Positions 25,194 through 33,538 of a stretch of 64,000 nucleotides of DNA are shown piece after piece; position 1 is the stretch's first letter; each line of letters begins with the position of its first letter. Origin of the DNA: Leptolyngbya sp. Heron Island J (GTDB taxonomy: Bacteria; Cyanobacteriota; Cyanobacteriia; Phormidesmidales; Phormidesmidaceae); NCBI RefSeq assembly GCF_000482245.1, contig NZ_AWNH01000070.1, positions 62,001 through 126,000 of the forward strand. The letters run 5' to 3'. Position numbers and translations under genes: made by a program. The notes below the pieces were generated by a model that was not told the DNA's origin, ran no database searches, and saw nothing but the letters and a program-made list of their open reading frames with translations.

Positions 25194-25457
25194 TTAGTAG
25201 CCAGACAGATAGGCTTCTAGATGACCAAACTGCTCTTTGTTCAAGCTATAGTACATCCATCGACCTTGCTGCCGTACGCTAACCAAGGCAGCAATTTTCA
25301 GGGCCTTTAGGTGAAACGATATTCTAGACTGGGCTATGCCTAGTTTCTGACACATGTCGCTTACGCACAGCTCCTCATTCTGGAGCAGTTCAAGTATCTG
25401 TATGCGGATTGGATCGGATAGGGCGTGAAATCCCGAGATTACTGGCTCTTGGGTCAT
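25194..25457 (-). CDS. ArsR/SmtB-family transcriptional regulator
   Basis: An 87-residue winged-helix protein, short for the family. It follows the ArsR layout: SDPIRIQILELLQNEELCVSDMCQKLGIAQ, read in two parts as the dimer helix and first DNA helix. The recognition helix SRISFHLKALKIAALV and wing GRWMYYSLN follow. ELCVSDMC aligns with the ELCVCDLC arsenite site of E. coli ArsR. The first and third Cys are kept and the middle one is Ser, so metalloid sensing is possible but not assured. It is divergent from the class II aldolase gene across 564 bp that include several very short ORFs. No arsenic resistance gene is present nearby. Confidence 0.9.
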   Translation of the reverse strand: MTQEPVISGFHALSDPIRIQILELLQNEELCVSDMCQKLGIAQSRISFHLKALKIAALVSVRQQGRWMYYSLNKEQFGHLEAYLSGY

Positions 25458-26021
25458 GACAAAGTATCCTTTGAAGTTCAGTAGGACTGTTACTCATTTG
25501 TTGTCATGTATTAAAAGTAAATAATTTAAAAATGATGGTTTTGTTGACCTCATCAGATGCTCTATGAAGCAAGAGAGTTGTAGTTAGGTGAGAGGCCGTC
25601 ATGCATTGATATCGCAAGAAATCAATTAAATATTTATGTGTATACGATTCCCCAACCGTTAAAAAAGTTATGTCCGAAAAAACCCTGAAGCCTCTTTTTA
25701 AAAAGAAACAGTTTTATTGGTAAACCCTTGTAAACAGAGGCTTTATGCCAAAAATTAAATTTCTTTTTGCATGGCTTAAAAAAAACTAAAGATTAACGCC
25801 TGACAGTATTGTTAGAGAAGGAGTTTAATATTGGTGCTCATGGAGATATTAATTGAGTGGGTTAACTCTATTTCGGCTCCAAGAGAGACAAAGTATGAAG
25901 AAAAAAACTGTTGCGTACCGCATTAGCAAAACCAGCACCCTCTAATATTCTTTGGAGGATAGGTTGGTAATTCCACCCAATTCCCCTTAAATAGGAAAGG
26001 TGATCTTGTAATAGTCAGGCC
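25458..26021. other. Intergenic region with a series of micro-ORFs
   Basis: 564 bp between the divergent arsR-like and aldolase genes. Three very short plus-strand frames occur: 25670-25723 (17 residues, MSEKTLKPLFKKKQFYW), 25745-25789 (14 residues, MPKIKFLFAWLKKN) and 25834-25926 (30 residues). An 8-bp inverted repeat, AAGCCTCT / AGAGGCTT, spans 25688-25743. Only the third ORF has a ribosome site. Confidence 0.5.
25834..25926 (+). CDS. Candidate micro-ORF ending in a Cys-Cys motif
   Basis: From GTG 25834 (or the in-frame ATG 25840) it encodes about 28-30 residues: MEILIEWVNSIS, then APRETKYEEK, then NCCVPH. AAGGAG at 25818-25823 is 10 nt before the GTG. The peptide has an amphipathic N-terminal part, a charged middle and a Cys-Cys-Val-Pro-His end. 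It is too short for ordinary gene finders. The Cys pair and His could bind metal, and an ArsR-type regulator is next door. Whether it is translated is unknown, and I recognise no family. Confidence 0.3.
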   Translation: MLMEILIEWVNSISAPRETKYEEKNCCVPH

Positions 26022-26783
26022 ATGTCAGACTTAAGCTTCCCCACCCCACCCACGTTTGACAATGTGGAAGATGAACGTCGCCACCGTCAACAGCGTTTAG
26101 CAGCAGCTTTTCGTTTGTTTGCTCGCTATGGTTTTGATGAAGGTGTGGCTGGACACATTACCGTACGCGATCCTGAGTGGTCAGATTGCTTTTGGGTAAA
26201 TCCGTTTGGTATGTATTTTGGGCATATTCGCGTATCTGATCTCTTGCTGGTCAATCACCAGGGTGAGGTTGTCCAAGGCAATCAGTCGGTCAATGCGGCG
26301 GCGTTTGCAATCCACTCCCAAATCCACCAGGCGCGACCGGATGCCAATGCCGCTGCCCATGCCCATTCACTCTATGGCAAAAGCTGGTCCACCCTGGGAC
26401 GACCGCTTGATCCCCTGACTCAGGATGCCTGTGCATTTTATCAAGATCATGCATTGTTTGATGACTATACCGGGGTAGTTCTAGATCCGGAAGAGGGTAA
26501 ACGCATTGCAGCTACCTTAGGGGATAGAAAAGCAGTGATTCTGCGTAATCATGGATTGCTCACCGTTGGCCATACGGTAGATGAAGCTGCCTGGTGGTTT
26601 ATCACCATGGATCGGTCTTGCCAGGCACAGTTGATGGCAGAAGCTGCAGGCAATCCGGTTCTGATTGAGCCTGAGACGGCGAGTTTAACCTATAGCCAAA
26701 TTGGGTCTCATCGGATCGGATGGTTTAGTTTTCAGTCGCTGTATGACAAAATCCTGCGACAGGAGCCGGATCTGTTGGCATAG
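26022..26783 (+). CDS. Class II aldolase/adducin family protein
   Basis: A 253-residue protein with the whole domain. N-terminal residues (RLAAAFRLFARYGFDEGVAGHITVR) give the first helix and the GxxG-type phosphate loop. Metal ligands appear in AAHAHSLYGKSWSTLG and in VILRNHGLLTVG, the third His of the zinc site. The family includes fuculose- and ribulose-phosphate aldolases and also decarboxylases and adducin-like proteins. The N-terminal extension and LDPLTQDACAFYQDHA block resemble the uncharacterised 'class II aldolase/adducin' group rather than FucA. The substrate is not deducible. It is divergent from the arsR-like gene. Confidence 0.88.
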   Translation: MSDLSFPTPPTFDNVEDERRHRQQRLAAAFRLFARYGFDEGVAGHITVRDPEWSDCFWVNPFGMYFGHIRVSDLLLVNHQGEVVQGNQSVNAAAFAIHSQIHQARPDANAAAHAHSLYGKSWSTLGRPLDPLTQDACAFYQDHALFDDYTGVVLDPEEGKRIAATLGDRKAVILRNHGLLTVGHTVDEAAWWFITMDRSCQAQLMAEAAGNPVLIEPETASLTYSQIGSHRIGWFSFQSLYDKILRQEPDLLA

Positions 26784-26885
26784 TCTTGGCATAGGCAGTT
26801 GTCTCAAACTAAAAAACTATCATGAGAGATAATTCTTACATTATTGATTTTTCCCATACCTCAATGGGAACCTATCATTAGGGTG

Positions 26886-27674
26886 CTACTGCGTAAAGCT
26901 GGGATCAATGCTGACCCACATGACCAGGTCAAATTGTTCAGGGCTGATGGATGCGTCCAAAATACGGGTGGTGATGCCGGAGTCCTCCAGACGTCTCAAA
27001 CTGAGGCGATCGCCCAAGTTTTCGGTAAAGGCATCGAGTAGTTGTTCGGGGGCTTCGCTGTCGTTTACAGAAACCTGCGGGTTCACTAAAATCAGCCGGT
27101 GGCCGTTTTCGATGGTAAAGCTGGTTTGGGCCTTGATGTTTAGAACTTCGTCTCGATTAGGATCGGCTAAATCGAGTTCTAGCTGCAGTTGGTTGTCGGG
27201 GAGAAAGGTGGCGTTGGGGTTACTAAACTGATAGCGGCTGACCTCACGGTTCTGGGCGGCATTGCCCAGGTTGACTTGAATGTTATTAAGTCGCTCGGTG
27301 AACTCGGGGGATAGTAAGTACTGGTTAAGGTCTTCTGGGGTGATCACTATGTGGAGTGCCCCGTTGAGCGGCTGGTCTAGAACTACGTTGCCCCGTCTAA
27401 GACTGCTGAAGTCTAGATCAATTGGATCGGTTTCTAGATCTGCGATCGCAACCCGAAATCCTTCTACTGGATACAGCCCCCGCACCCCTACCTGCAGCCG
27501 GTCGATTTTCCCTTTGAGCAGGTTTAAATTTGACCCATTATCCACTCGTACCTGAACATCTTCGACACCATCTAACCGAGACCGAATTGCATTTTCAGCA
27601 ATGGTATCCAACCCAAAACCAATGGGTGAACCGATAAACAAAAGGCTGGACAGCAGGATTGAAATAAATTCCAT
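26886..27674 (-). CDS. DUF2993 (LmeA-like) protein
   Basis: A 262-residue protein with an N-terminal hydrophobic segment (residues 3-20) that is a signal peptide or anchor. The pattern matches DUF2993: AENAIRSRLDGVEDVQVRVD, then LLKGKIDRLQVGVRG, RVAIADLETDPIDLDF, and LTPEDLNQYL-like ITPEDLNQYLLS. Members of this family bind phospholipids (LmeA) or have unknown envelope roles. It has no catalytic motif. It is read toward proS, with a hairpin repeat in the 77-bp gap behind proS, so it is probably its own unit. Confidence 0.85.
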   Translation of the reverse strand: MEFISILLSSLLFIGSPIGFGLDTIAENAIRSRLDGVEDVQVRVDNGSNLNLLKGKIDRLQVGVRGLYPVEGFRVAIADLETDPIDLDFSSLRRGNVVLDQPLNGALHIVITPEDLNQYLLSPEFTERLNNIQVNLGNAAQNREVSRYQFSNPNATFLPDNQLQLELDLADPNRDEVLNIKAQTSFTIENGHRLILVNPQVSVNDSEAPEQLLDAFTENLGDRLSLRRLEDSGITTRILDASISPEQFDLVMWVSIDPSFTQ

Positions 27675-27699
27675 GGCCTACAAAACTGGCATCAAATTC

Positions 27700-27722
27700 T
27701 AGGGTGGGCATTGCCCACCCTA
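27700..27722. repeat. 11-bp palindromic intergenic repeat
   Basis: TAGGGTGGGCA / TGCCCACCCTA around a single T. This GTGGGCATTGCCCACC-type palindrome is widespread between cyanobacterial genes. It lies between proS and the DUF2993 gene and could terminate transcription from proS. Confidence 0.8.
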
Positions 27723-27751
27723 CGGGGTTGCTACGGGACTGCTTGGATGAT

Positions 27752-29563
27752 TTATACGCCTGCAACGGCCTCATCGACCCATTGCTTCACGGTGCTTACC
27801 ACCTCATCCAGGGGCAATTCAACCGATTCGCCATCGGCACGTTTGACCGCTTCTACCTTACCCTCTTTCAATGAGCGGCCCGTCACCACCCGGAAAGGAA
27901 TGCCAATTAGTTCGGAATCTTTGAATTTCACCCCAGCTCGTTCTTTACGGTCGTCGAGCAGGGTTTCCACACCGGCAGCATTCAGATCGGTATACAGCTT
28001 TTCTGCAGCCGCCATCTGGTCAGCGTCGTTGATGTTGGGGACGACAACAACGGCGTGGTAGGGTGCGATCGCAACTGGCCAAATAATCCCATTTTTGTCG
28101 TAGGACTGTTCCACAGCTGCCTGGGCCAGACGGGATACGCCAATGCCGTAGCAGCCCATTACTAGTGGTTGAGGCTTACCGCCTTCATCGGTAAAGGTGG
28201 CTCCCAGGGCAGTAGAATACTTGGTGCCCAGCTGGAAAATATGGCCGATCTCGATGCCCCGTGCAGTTTGAATGGTTTGGCTAGAGTCGTGAACGGCGCG
28301 ATCGCCGGCTATGGCTTTGCGAACATCGACAACCTTTTTCGGCAAAGTGAACTGGTCACCCCAGTTGGCACCGACCACGTGATAGCCCTTTTCATTTGCG
28401 CCTGTGGCAAAGTTCTTGAGATCCACAGCGGTCTCGTCGATGAGGCGGAGGAAGTGGGGAACTATGTTGTCCTGTTTTTGAATGTAGTCGTTCGAAATAT
28501 CAGGGGCAATGTAGCCCAGGGGTAAAGGCTGAGCCGCCCATTTAGCTTGGGCCTCAGCATCAGGAACCTCTAACGACAACAGGGTGGATGCGCCATAATC
28601 ATCGGCTAGATTGGTCAGGGCGTTTTGCAATTTAGTATCGTTAACGTCCTGGTCACCACGGATATTGATCAAGACCAGTACGGTTTGACCATTGTCATAA
28701 ACCGCCTGGTAGAGAACGTTTTTGACAATTTGAGTCGGCGAGCAATCTAGAAACTTAGCCATCGTCTCAATGGTGGAAGTGTTAGGAGTTTCTAGTTTTT
28801 TATATTCATTAAACTCTGAGGGAATGGCATCCGCAGGCAGCGATACCGCCTTTTCCACATTGGCGGCGTACTTGCCATCCTCGGTGAACAGCACCTCATC
28901 TTCCCCCGCATCGGCCAGGACCATAAATTCGTGGGAGCCAGACCCGCCAATGGCTCCAGAGTCTGCTTCCACTGCCCGAAACTTGAGACCACAGCGAGCC
29001 AAAATATTGCTGTAGGCCTGGTACATCTCGTCATAGGTGGCTTTGAGACTATCAATGTCCCCATGGAACGAATAGCCATCTTTCATAATGAATTCCCGAC
29101 CCCGCATCAGACCAAATCGGGGGCGAATCTCATCGCGAAACTTAGTTTGAATCTGATACAGATGGGTGGGCAGCTGCCGATAGGAGCGCACCATGTCGCG
29201 GGCTACAGCCGTAATCACCTCTTCATGGGTGGGGCCCAGGGCCACTTCCTGCTGACGCCGGTCGGTCAGGGCAAACATGATTCCTTCTGCCTTGGTGTAG
29301 GTGTCCCACCGGCCCGACTCCTGCCATAGTTCAGCAGGCTGCAGCTGGGGGAGCAAACATTCCTGGGCTCCCGTCGCGTTCATTTCTTCACGGACGATGG
29401 CTGATACCTTATTGAGCACTCGCCACATCAGTGGCAAATAGGCAAATACCCCGCTGGCAACTCGCCGGATATAGCCCGCCCTGATTAGGAGCTTGTGACT
29501 GGGAATCTCCGCCTCAGCCGGATCTTCACGCAGCGTGACAAACAGCATCTGGGACAGGCGCAT
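27752..29563 (-). CDS. proS: Prolyl-tRNA synthetase, bacterial type
   Basis: A 603-residue class II synthetase starting at ATG 29563. Motif 1 region: [16 protein letters not shown]. Motif 2: [23 protein letters not shown]. Motif 3: [14 protein letters not shown]. Between motifs 2 and 3 lies the insertion (editing) domain typical of bacterial ProRS, of about 180 residues, with the YbaK-like fold. The C-terminal anticodon domain is about 480-603 ([14 protein letters not shown]-type). It charges tRNA-Pro and hydrolyses mischarged Ala-tRNA-Pro. A free-standing YbaK homologue is encoded at 32904, covering Cys-tRNA-Pro. No operon partner is evident. Confidence 0.98.
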   Translation of the reverse strand: MRLSQMLFVTLREDPAEAEIPSHKLLIRAGYIRRVASGVFAYLPLMWRVLNKVSAIVREEMNATGAQECLLPQLQPAELWQESGRWDTYTKAEGIMFALTDRRQQEVALGPTHEEVITAVARDMVRSYRQLPTHLYQIQTKFRDEIRPRFGLMRGREFIMKDGYSFHGDIDSLKATYDEMYQAYSNILARCGLKFRAVEADSGAIGGSGSHEFMVLADAGEDEVLFTEDGKYAANVEKAVSLPADAIPSEFNEYKKLETPNTSTIETMAKFLDCSPTQIVKNVLYQAVYDNGQTVLVLINIRGDQDVNDTKLQNALTNLADDYGASTLLSLEVPDAEAQAKWAAQPLPLGYIAPDISNDYIQKQDNIVPHFLRLIDETAVDLKNFATGANEKGYHVVGANWGDQFTLPKKVVDVRKAIAGDRAVHDSSQTIQTARGIEIGHIFQLGTKYSTALGATFTDEGGKPQPLVMGCYGIGVSRLAQAAVEQSYDKNGIIWPVAIAPYHAVVVVPNINDADQMAAAEKLYTDLNAAGVETLLDDRKERAGVKFKDSELIGIPFRVVTGRSLKEGKVEAVKRADGESVELPLDEVVSTVKQWVDEAVAGV

Positions 29564-29759
29564 AGTTCAGCAGATTCTCACAACATCAACACAGTTTAGT
29601 CCATTAAAGCAAGCAGTACTGCGTTGAAGTAGAAAATTTGGTAAGAGGATGTTTTAAGATTCCGGCTTTTTGTGGGTGTGACGGATGTAGTAACGCCCTG
29701 TAGGCAGGTTGAGCTTAGCCAACGGCAGCTCCCTAAAAACTAAGAATGTATCAGGTTTT

Positions 29760-31058
29760 CTACTTGGGCAGCTTCACTGTAAATGTGGTTTTTTGCCTTG
29801 TGCTTTTTAATTCAATGGTGCCGCCTAAATTGATAACCAGCTGCTTTGTCAGAGCCAGACCCAGTCCGCTACCGCCATACTGTTGTTTGTCTATCTCAGG
29901 GACGCGATAAAACTTTTCAAAGATGTAGGGTTGGTGGCTGGGTGGAATTTGCACACCGGTATTGGCGATGGCGATTTCTACTGCAGTATCGATAGCTTTG
30001 ACGGTGATTTTGACTGTCTTTTTAGCTGGCGTGTATTTGATGGCATTGTTGATCAGCTCTGTGATCACTCGCTCGAGCTGGGTGACGTCGCACTCAAATA
30101 ACAATGGCTCTTGGGGAATAGTGATGCTGAGCTTTAAAGACTCTTGCTCCAACCTGGTGGTAAATGTGCGTAGCAATGAGGGCAACCACTCGCTCAGGTT
30201 CATTAATACCGGTTCTGATGCTTTTTGGTGTTCGGGAAACATCAGGGTAATGAGATTGTCGACAAACTGTTTCTGTCGCCGACATTCTTGGCTGAGGAGG
30301 CTCAACACTTTGAGTACAGTGCTACGCTGAGGTACCTTGCGCCATGAGGCGTCTTTAAAGATTCTCTCCAGGGTTTGGGCGGATAGCTGAATACTCCCCA
30401 GCGGAATAAATAATTCGTGGGAGATGAGCTGTAGAAATTCGTCTTTGGCGTTACGCAATTGGCGAATTTGGGTCTGTTGCTGGTCTATGGTTTGTTCTAG
30501 ATGGGTTTGATGAAGTGCGATCGCAACATAATTTGCCAGTCGACATAGCTGCTTTGACTCCGTCCCATCAAAAGCGCGTTGACCTGAACGCAGCACCCAC
30601 ATATTCCCTAACGAGGTGGTTCGCATCATGATTGGACAGCCCAGCCATGTCAAAGAAGCATCCGATGGTTTTTTAGTCCCTAGACACTGGGAGCTAAACT
30701 GCAGCGATGTTCCTTGAGTTAGGGGCTTATAGAGGTCCCATAGCTGAGTAATGGGCCGGGACTGGTTAGCTGGTCCCAGCCAGCCATCACCAACGCCACC
30801 CACTAATTTGGCTTGCTGCTGTTGGTTTTCATATAGCTCTATCTGACAGCCACGCAGATCAAACTGTTTGGCCACAGTCATCGGCAACCAACTAACTAAT
30901 TTTTGAAAAGAGTCTCCTCGCTGTATGAGCCCTAAAATTTGCTCTGTTAGTTGAAAACTTATGCCATGGTTAGAGGCTTCTGAAGCGGACAACATAGACG
31001 GGTCTGCATCAATCATTTCAGACTGAACTAAATTAAATTCAAACCCGTTATTGCTCAA
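29760..31058 (-). CDS. Sensor histidine kinase with GAF-like domain
   Basis: 432 residues from TTG 31058. AGGAGG lies 11 nt upstream of this TTG, so I prefer it over ATG 31016. Residues ~35-185 resemble a GAF-type sensor (WLPMTVAKQFDLRGCQIELY, then LGNMWVLRSGQRAF). A linking helix leads to HisKA with phospho-accepting His214 in LISHELFIPLGSI. The HATPase has N-box ELINNAIKYT, IANTGVQIP and G-box GGSGLGLALTK. It has no membrane helix, so it is cytoplasmic. It is divergent, across 1.1 kb of structured DNA, from an OmpR-type regulator that is the plausible but unproven partner. Confidence 0.93.
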   Translation of the reverse strand: MSNNGFEFNLVQSEMIDADPSMLSASEASNHGISFQLTEQILGLIQRGDSFQKLVSWLPMTVAKQFDLRGCQIELYENQQQQAKLVGGVGDGWLGPANQSRPITQLWDLYKPLTQGTSLQFSSQCLGTKKPSDASLTWLGCPIMMRTTSLGNMWVLRSGQRAFDGTESKQLCRLANYVAIALHQTHLEQTIDQQQTQIRQLRNAKDEFLQLISHELFIPLGSIQLSAQTLERIFKDASWRKVPQRSTVLKVLSLLSQECRRQKQFVDNLITLMFPEHQKASEPVLMNLSEWLPSLLRTFTTRLEQESLKLSITIPQEPLLFECDVTQLERVITELINNAIKYTPAKKTVKITVKAIDTAVEIAIANTGVQIPPSHQPYIFEKFYRVPEIDKQQYGGSGLGLALTKQLVINLGGTIELKSTRQKTTFTVKLPK

Positions 31059-31844
31059 GACTTGCCTGGCCTCCTACGTCATCACCATACAGTGAGAAAG
31101 GTGCATGGGGACAGTTGACTTGATGCTATTAAATCACAAGAAAACTACCAATATCTATAGTTCACCAATGAATTAACTAGTCCAAGTCGTGCAAGTGAAA
31201 CGGTTAACAGGTTGGTTAACAGCTATAAAAGTATTTTGCTAATTTAGCCTTCAATAAAAATAAAGGACGGGAGAAACTTTATGTGGATAAAACCAAGATA
31301 CATATCTAATTTAGTATCTAAAAAATAAAAATTTAAAATCCCATAAAAATTTTATGGAGTATAAAACGTTTGCTCAAAGACTTACATCAACATTTTCAAT
31401 CTGAGCAAAATCAAGGAGATAACCAACGGGCTTTTAAATAATTTAAGGCATCGAAAAACTAACAACCAGCAGCCCTTTAAGTAAACAAGTGTCTTAAAGT
31501 CTTTATTCCAAGCTACCTGTTCTTAGGATAAGAACAGAGTTTGACTTAGTAATAGGCTACCAACCAAACTCTTAATTCTTTTCCAAAAGACCACGTAGCA
31601 ATCAAGTAACCGACTTACTAACCTCACATGAACTCGTAATAAAGCATTAGACTGCAGTCAATCATCAAACACGGATTACTGACACATTTGTTTAAATGTG
31701 TATCGAATTGTTAAGGTGCTCTACCTCTAACTAGATCAGGGTCTGAATCCGACCTTTCAAATGTTACAGTGTCAAACGAGTTAGACTTCATCAACATAGA
31801 TTACAATCTGCAAAATTGAGGAGATTTTAATTCAACAAACAGTA

Positions 31845-31927
31845 ATTACGTCACGTAATATTTCCCAAAAGAGGAAATATTTTATTAAGTGATATGGCCG
31901 TAAGGGCACTCATGGTATGTGCCCTTA
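31845..31927. repeat. Chain of three perfect hairpins
   Basis: ATTACG-TCA-CGTAAT (31845-31859), AATATTTCC / GGAAATATT (31857-31881, 7-nt loop) and TAAGGGCAC / GTGCCCTTA (31901-31927, 9-nt loop) follow one another closely. This is suggestive of a structured RNA or an operator array. Confidence 0.6.
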
Positions 31928-31955
31928 TCAGTTGTTTACTTGGCTAATAGTAATC

Positions 31956-32050
31956 CGGCGTTGCTGCTCCTCAGTGTGATTTCATCTGTCAAGTTTGGGC
32001 TAATTGCACTGCTTAGCAGATTGATTCATCCTCTAAAGCAGCAACGGCAT
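31956..32050 (+). repeat. Dispersed repeat family B, copy 3
   Basis: The ends pair: GGCGTTGCTGCT (31957-31968) with AGCAGCAACGGC (32037-32048), one mismatch. The 3' half, ATTGATTCATCCTCTAAAGC, resembles the copy at 52433-52529. Confidence 0.55.
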
Positions 32051-32125
32051 TAATTCTTTGATTTAGCTACAGGCTAAGGCCTAAGTCACTTTTGCCGATT
32101 TTTCCTCCACAGTGCTCTGATTGAG

Positions 32126-32156
32126 CAAAATAAATGCCCAATGGGCGTTTATTTTG
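32126..32156. promoter_or_regulatory. Hairpin over an upstream ATG of the response regulator
   Basis: CAAAATAAATGCCCA (32126-32140) and TGGGCGTTTATTTTG (32142-32156) pair at 14 of 15 positions around one base. The centre is the A of an in-frame ATG at 32141. It may be a terminator, operator or translational switch. It argues for a start further downstream. Confidence 0.55.
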
Positions 32157-32176
32157 CAGAGCTGTGCATTGAGGTT

Positions 32177-32896
32177 ATGTCAGTGGTTAACGGTAAAGCT
32201 GTCATCCTGATTGCTGAGGATGAGGTTCATATTCGTAACGCTTTGCAGCGTAATTTAACTCAGGCTGGCTATGAAGTAGTTTTGGCCGTGGATGGGGCAG
32301 ATGCCATAGCTCAGTTTAGAGCTTATGCGATTGACCTCGTTGTGTTGGATATCCTGATGCCGAAGTTGGATGGTTTGCAAGTATGTCGGCTGATTCGCCA
32401 GAAATCAGATGTGCCAATTATTATGGCAACTGTGTTGGGTAGTCCCTCTGATCGGGTAGTGGGTTTAGATTTGGGGGCAAATGACTATATTGTTAAGCCC
32501 TTTTCCAGTCGAGAGCTCATTGCTCGAATTCGTTCAATATTGAGACGTTTGTCTCCAGCAGGAAGAGAACGCTCCACTAGCCAAGTCAATCATTTGCCAG
32601 TGGTCTCTGTGAGCAATCTCATTCTCTATCCCCAGACCCGTAAGGTGTATGACTCAAATACCTCTATTCGCCTTACTGAGATTGAGTTTCACATTTTGTA
32701 TCTGTTGGCTCAGTCCCCAGGACAAATTTTTACGCGAGAGAATATTTTTCAACGGGTGTGGGGATACACCCATGATGCTGATTTAGAGACAAAGGCCCTG
32801 GATGTGCATATTTCACGTCTCAGAACCAAGCTCGATACCAGTACGGTGCAGATTATGACGATTCAGGGACGGGGTTATATGTTGCTAGCCCGATAA
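32177..32896 (+). CDS. OmpR/PhoB-family response regulator, RpaB-like
   Basis: 239 residues from ATG 32177; ATG 32141 and GTG 32183 are in frame. The receiver domain has AEDE acidic residues, phospho-acceptor Asp58 in VVLDILMPKLDG, the conserved Thr in IIMATVLG and Lys in DYIVKPFS. The C-terminal winged helix (about 145-239) includes RLTEIEFHILYLLAQSPG, then DVHISRLRTKLD and IQGRGYML. The receiver is close to the cyanobacterial RpaB/Ycf27 pattern (SDVPIIM...GDxxDRxxGLxLGAxDY), but the rest diverges, so it is a paralogue rather than RpaB itself. It probably pairs with the divergent kinase. Confidence 0.92.
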   Translation: MSVVNGKAVILIAEDEVHIRNALQRNLTQAGYEVVLAVDGADAIAQFRAYAIDLVVLDILMPKLDGLQVCRLIRQKSDVPIIMATVLGSPSDRVVGLDLGANDYIVKPFSSRELIARIRSILRRLSPAGRERSTSQVNHLPVVSVSNLILYPQTRKVYDSNTSIRLTEIEFHILYLLAQSPGQIFTRENIFQRVWGYTHDADLETKALDVHISRLRTKLDTSTVQIMTIQGRGYMLLAR

Positions 32897-32903
32897 ACTG
32901 CCT

Positions 32904-33371
32904 CTACAAGATGATAGAACCCACAACTGCCTGGGTGGCTTTAATGTAATCCTGTGGGCTCAGCCAAAGCATAGCTCCACGCATGCCAGCTGAGACGGCA
33001 ATTTTGTCGTGGGCCTCAATCCATTCATCGACGTAGGTCGGATAGTTCTTTTTGCCAGCGAGGGCGGTGACACCACCGCGGATATAGCCAGTCAGGGGCT
33101 GTACTTCTTTGAGGGCGACAGGTAACAGTTTTCGGTCCTTGGTCAGCTTAGCCAGAGCCTTGAGGTTGAGCTGCGCGTTGGCCGCTAACACAGCCAGGCA
33201 AATTCCGTTGCGATCGCCCCGAATTACCAGTGTCTTAAAAACTTGATCGTGGGCTAGCCCCAGTTTGTCAGCGGTAGCGCTAGCCACCAAGTTATCTGGG
33301 TCTACCGTATAGGTCAGAATCTGATAGTCAATAGCCAGGGTGTCAAGCAGACGGGCGGCGTTAGTTTTCAT
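32904..33371 (-). CDS. ybaK: Cys-tRNA(Pro) deacylase YbaK
   Basis: A 155-residue protein of the YbaK/EbsC fold. It begins KTNAARLLDTLAIDYQ and has the GLAHDQVFKTLVIRGD strand with the conserved Lys of the active site. It also has TGYIRGGVTALAGKKNYP, which carries the Gly-rich loop that recognises Cys, and ends SPQDYIKATQAVVGSI. It hydrolyses Cys wrongly attached to tRNA-Pro by ProS, which is encoded ~3 kb away. It is convergent with the response regulator, with only 7 bp between stops. Confidence 0.94.
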   Translation of the reverse strand: MKTNAARLLDTLAIDYQILTYTVDPDNLVASATADKLGLAHDQVFKTLVIRGDRNGICLAVLAANAQLNLKALAKLTKDRKLLPVALKEVQPLTGYIRGGVTALAGKKNYPTYVDEWIEAHDKIAVSAGMRGAMLWLSPQDYIKATQAVVGSIIL

Positions 33372-33383
33372 AGGCCGTTGCTA

Positions 33384-33490
33384 AGGGATCAGGATTTTAT
33401 CAAATCCAACAATGTTGTCTGCAGAGGCGTTCCATGGAACGCCTGTACGGCAAAAGATAGGACCTCATTGAATCCTCATTCCTAAGTAGA
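33384..33490 (+). repeat. Dispersed repeat family A, full copy 1
   Basis: It starts GGGATCAGGATTTTATC and holds the perfect 20-bp palindrome AGGCGTTCCATGGAACGCCT at 33425-33444. It ends near TTCCTAAGTAGAG. It matches 52274-52380 with about ten mismatches over ~107 bp by eye. Confidence 0.85.
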
Positions 33491-33538
33491 GACTGCGATT
33501 GAGAGTCATGCTAGCTGAAAGTGTTTGTGGTTGGTTGA

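Larger units (their letters stand above)
31059..32176. other. 1.1-kb structured, A/T-rich intergenic region
   Basis: Between the divergent kinase and regulator there is no convincing gene. It holds a 9-bp inverted repeat (31517-31537, CTGTTCTTA / TAAGAACAG), a chain of three hairpins (31845-31927), a family-B repeat (31956-32050) and a 15-bp hairpin at the regulator start (32126-32156). A 15-codon ORF at 31281-31328 has a GGGAG upstream, but nothing else supports it. Confidence 0.6.

Noticed and set aside
29883-30330. Overlapping ORFs opposite the histidine kinase
   Set aside because: They are mirror frames of the HATPase and HisKA coding sequence.
31281-31328. 15-codon ORF MWIKPRYISNLVSKK with GGGAG upstream
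   Set aside because: It is too short, in very A/T-rich DNA where such ORFs are expected by chance; recorded only within the intergenic note.
32141-32176. Upstream ATG start for the response regulator
   Set aside because: It sits at the centre of a strong hairpin and adds 12 residues before the receiver domain; the ATG at 32177 fits the family better.
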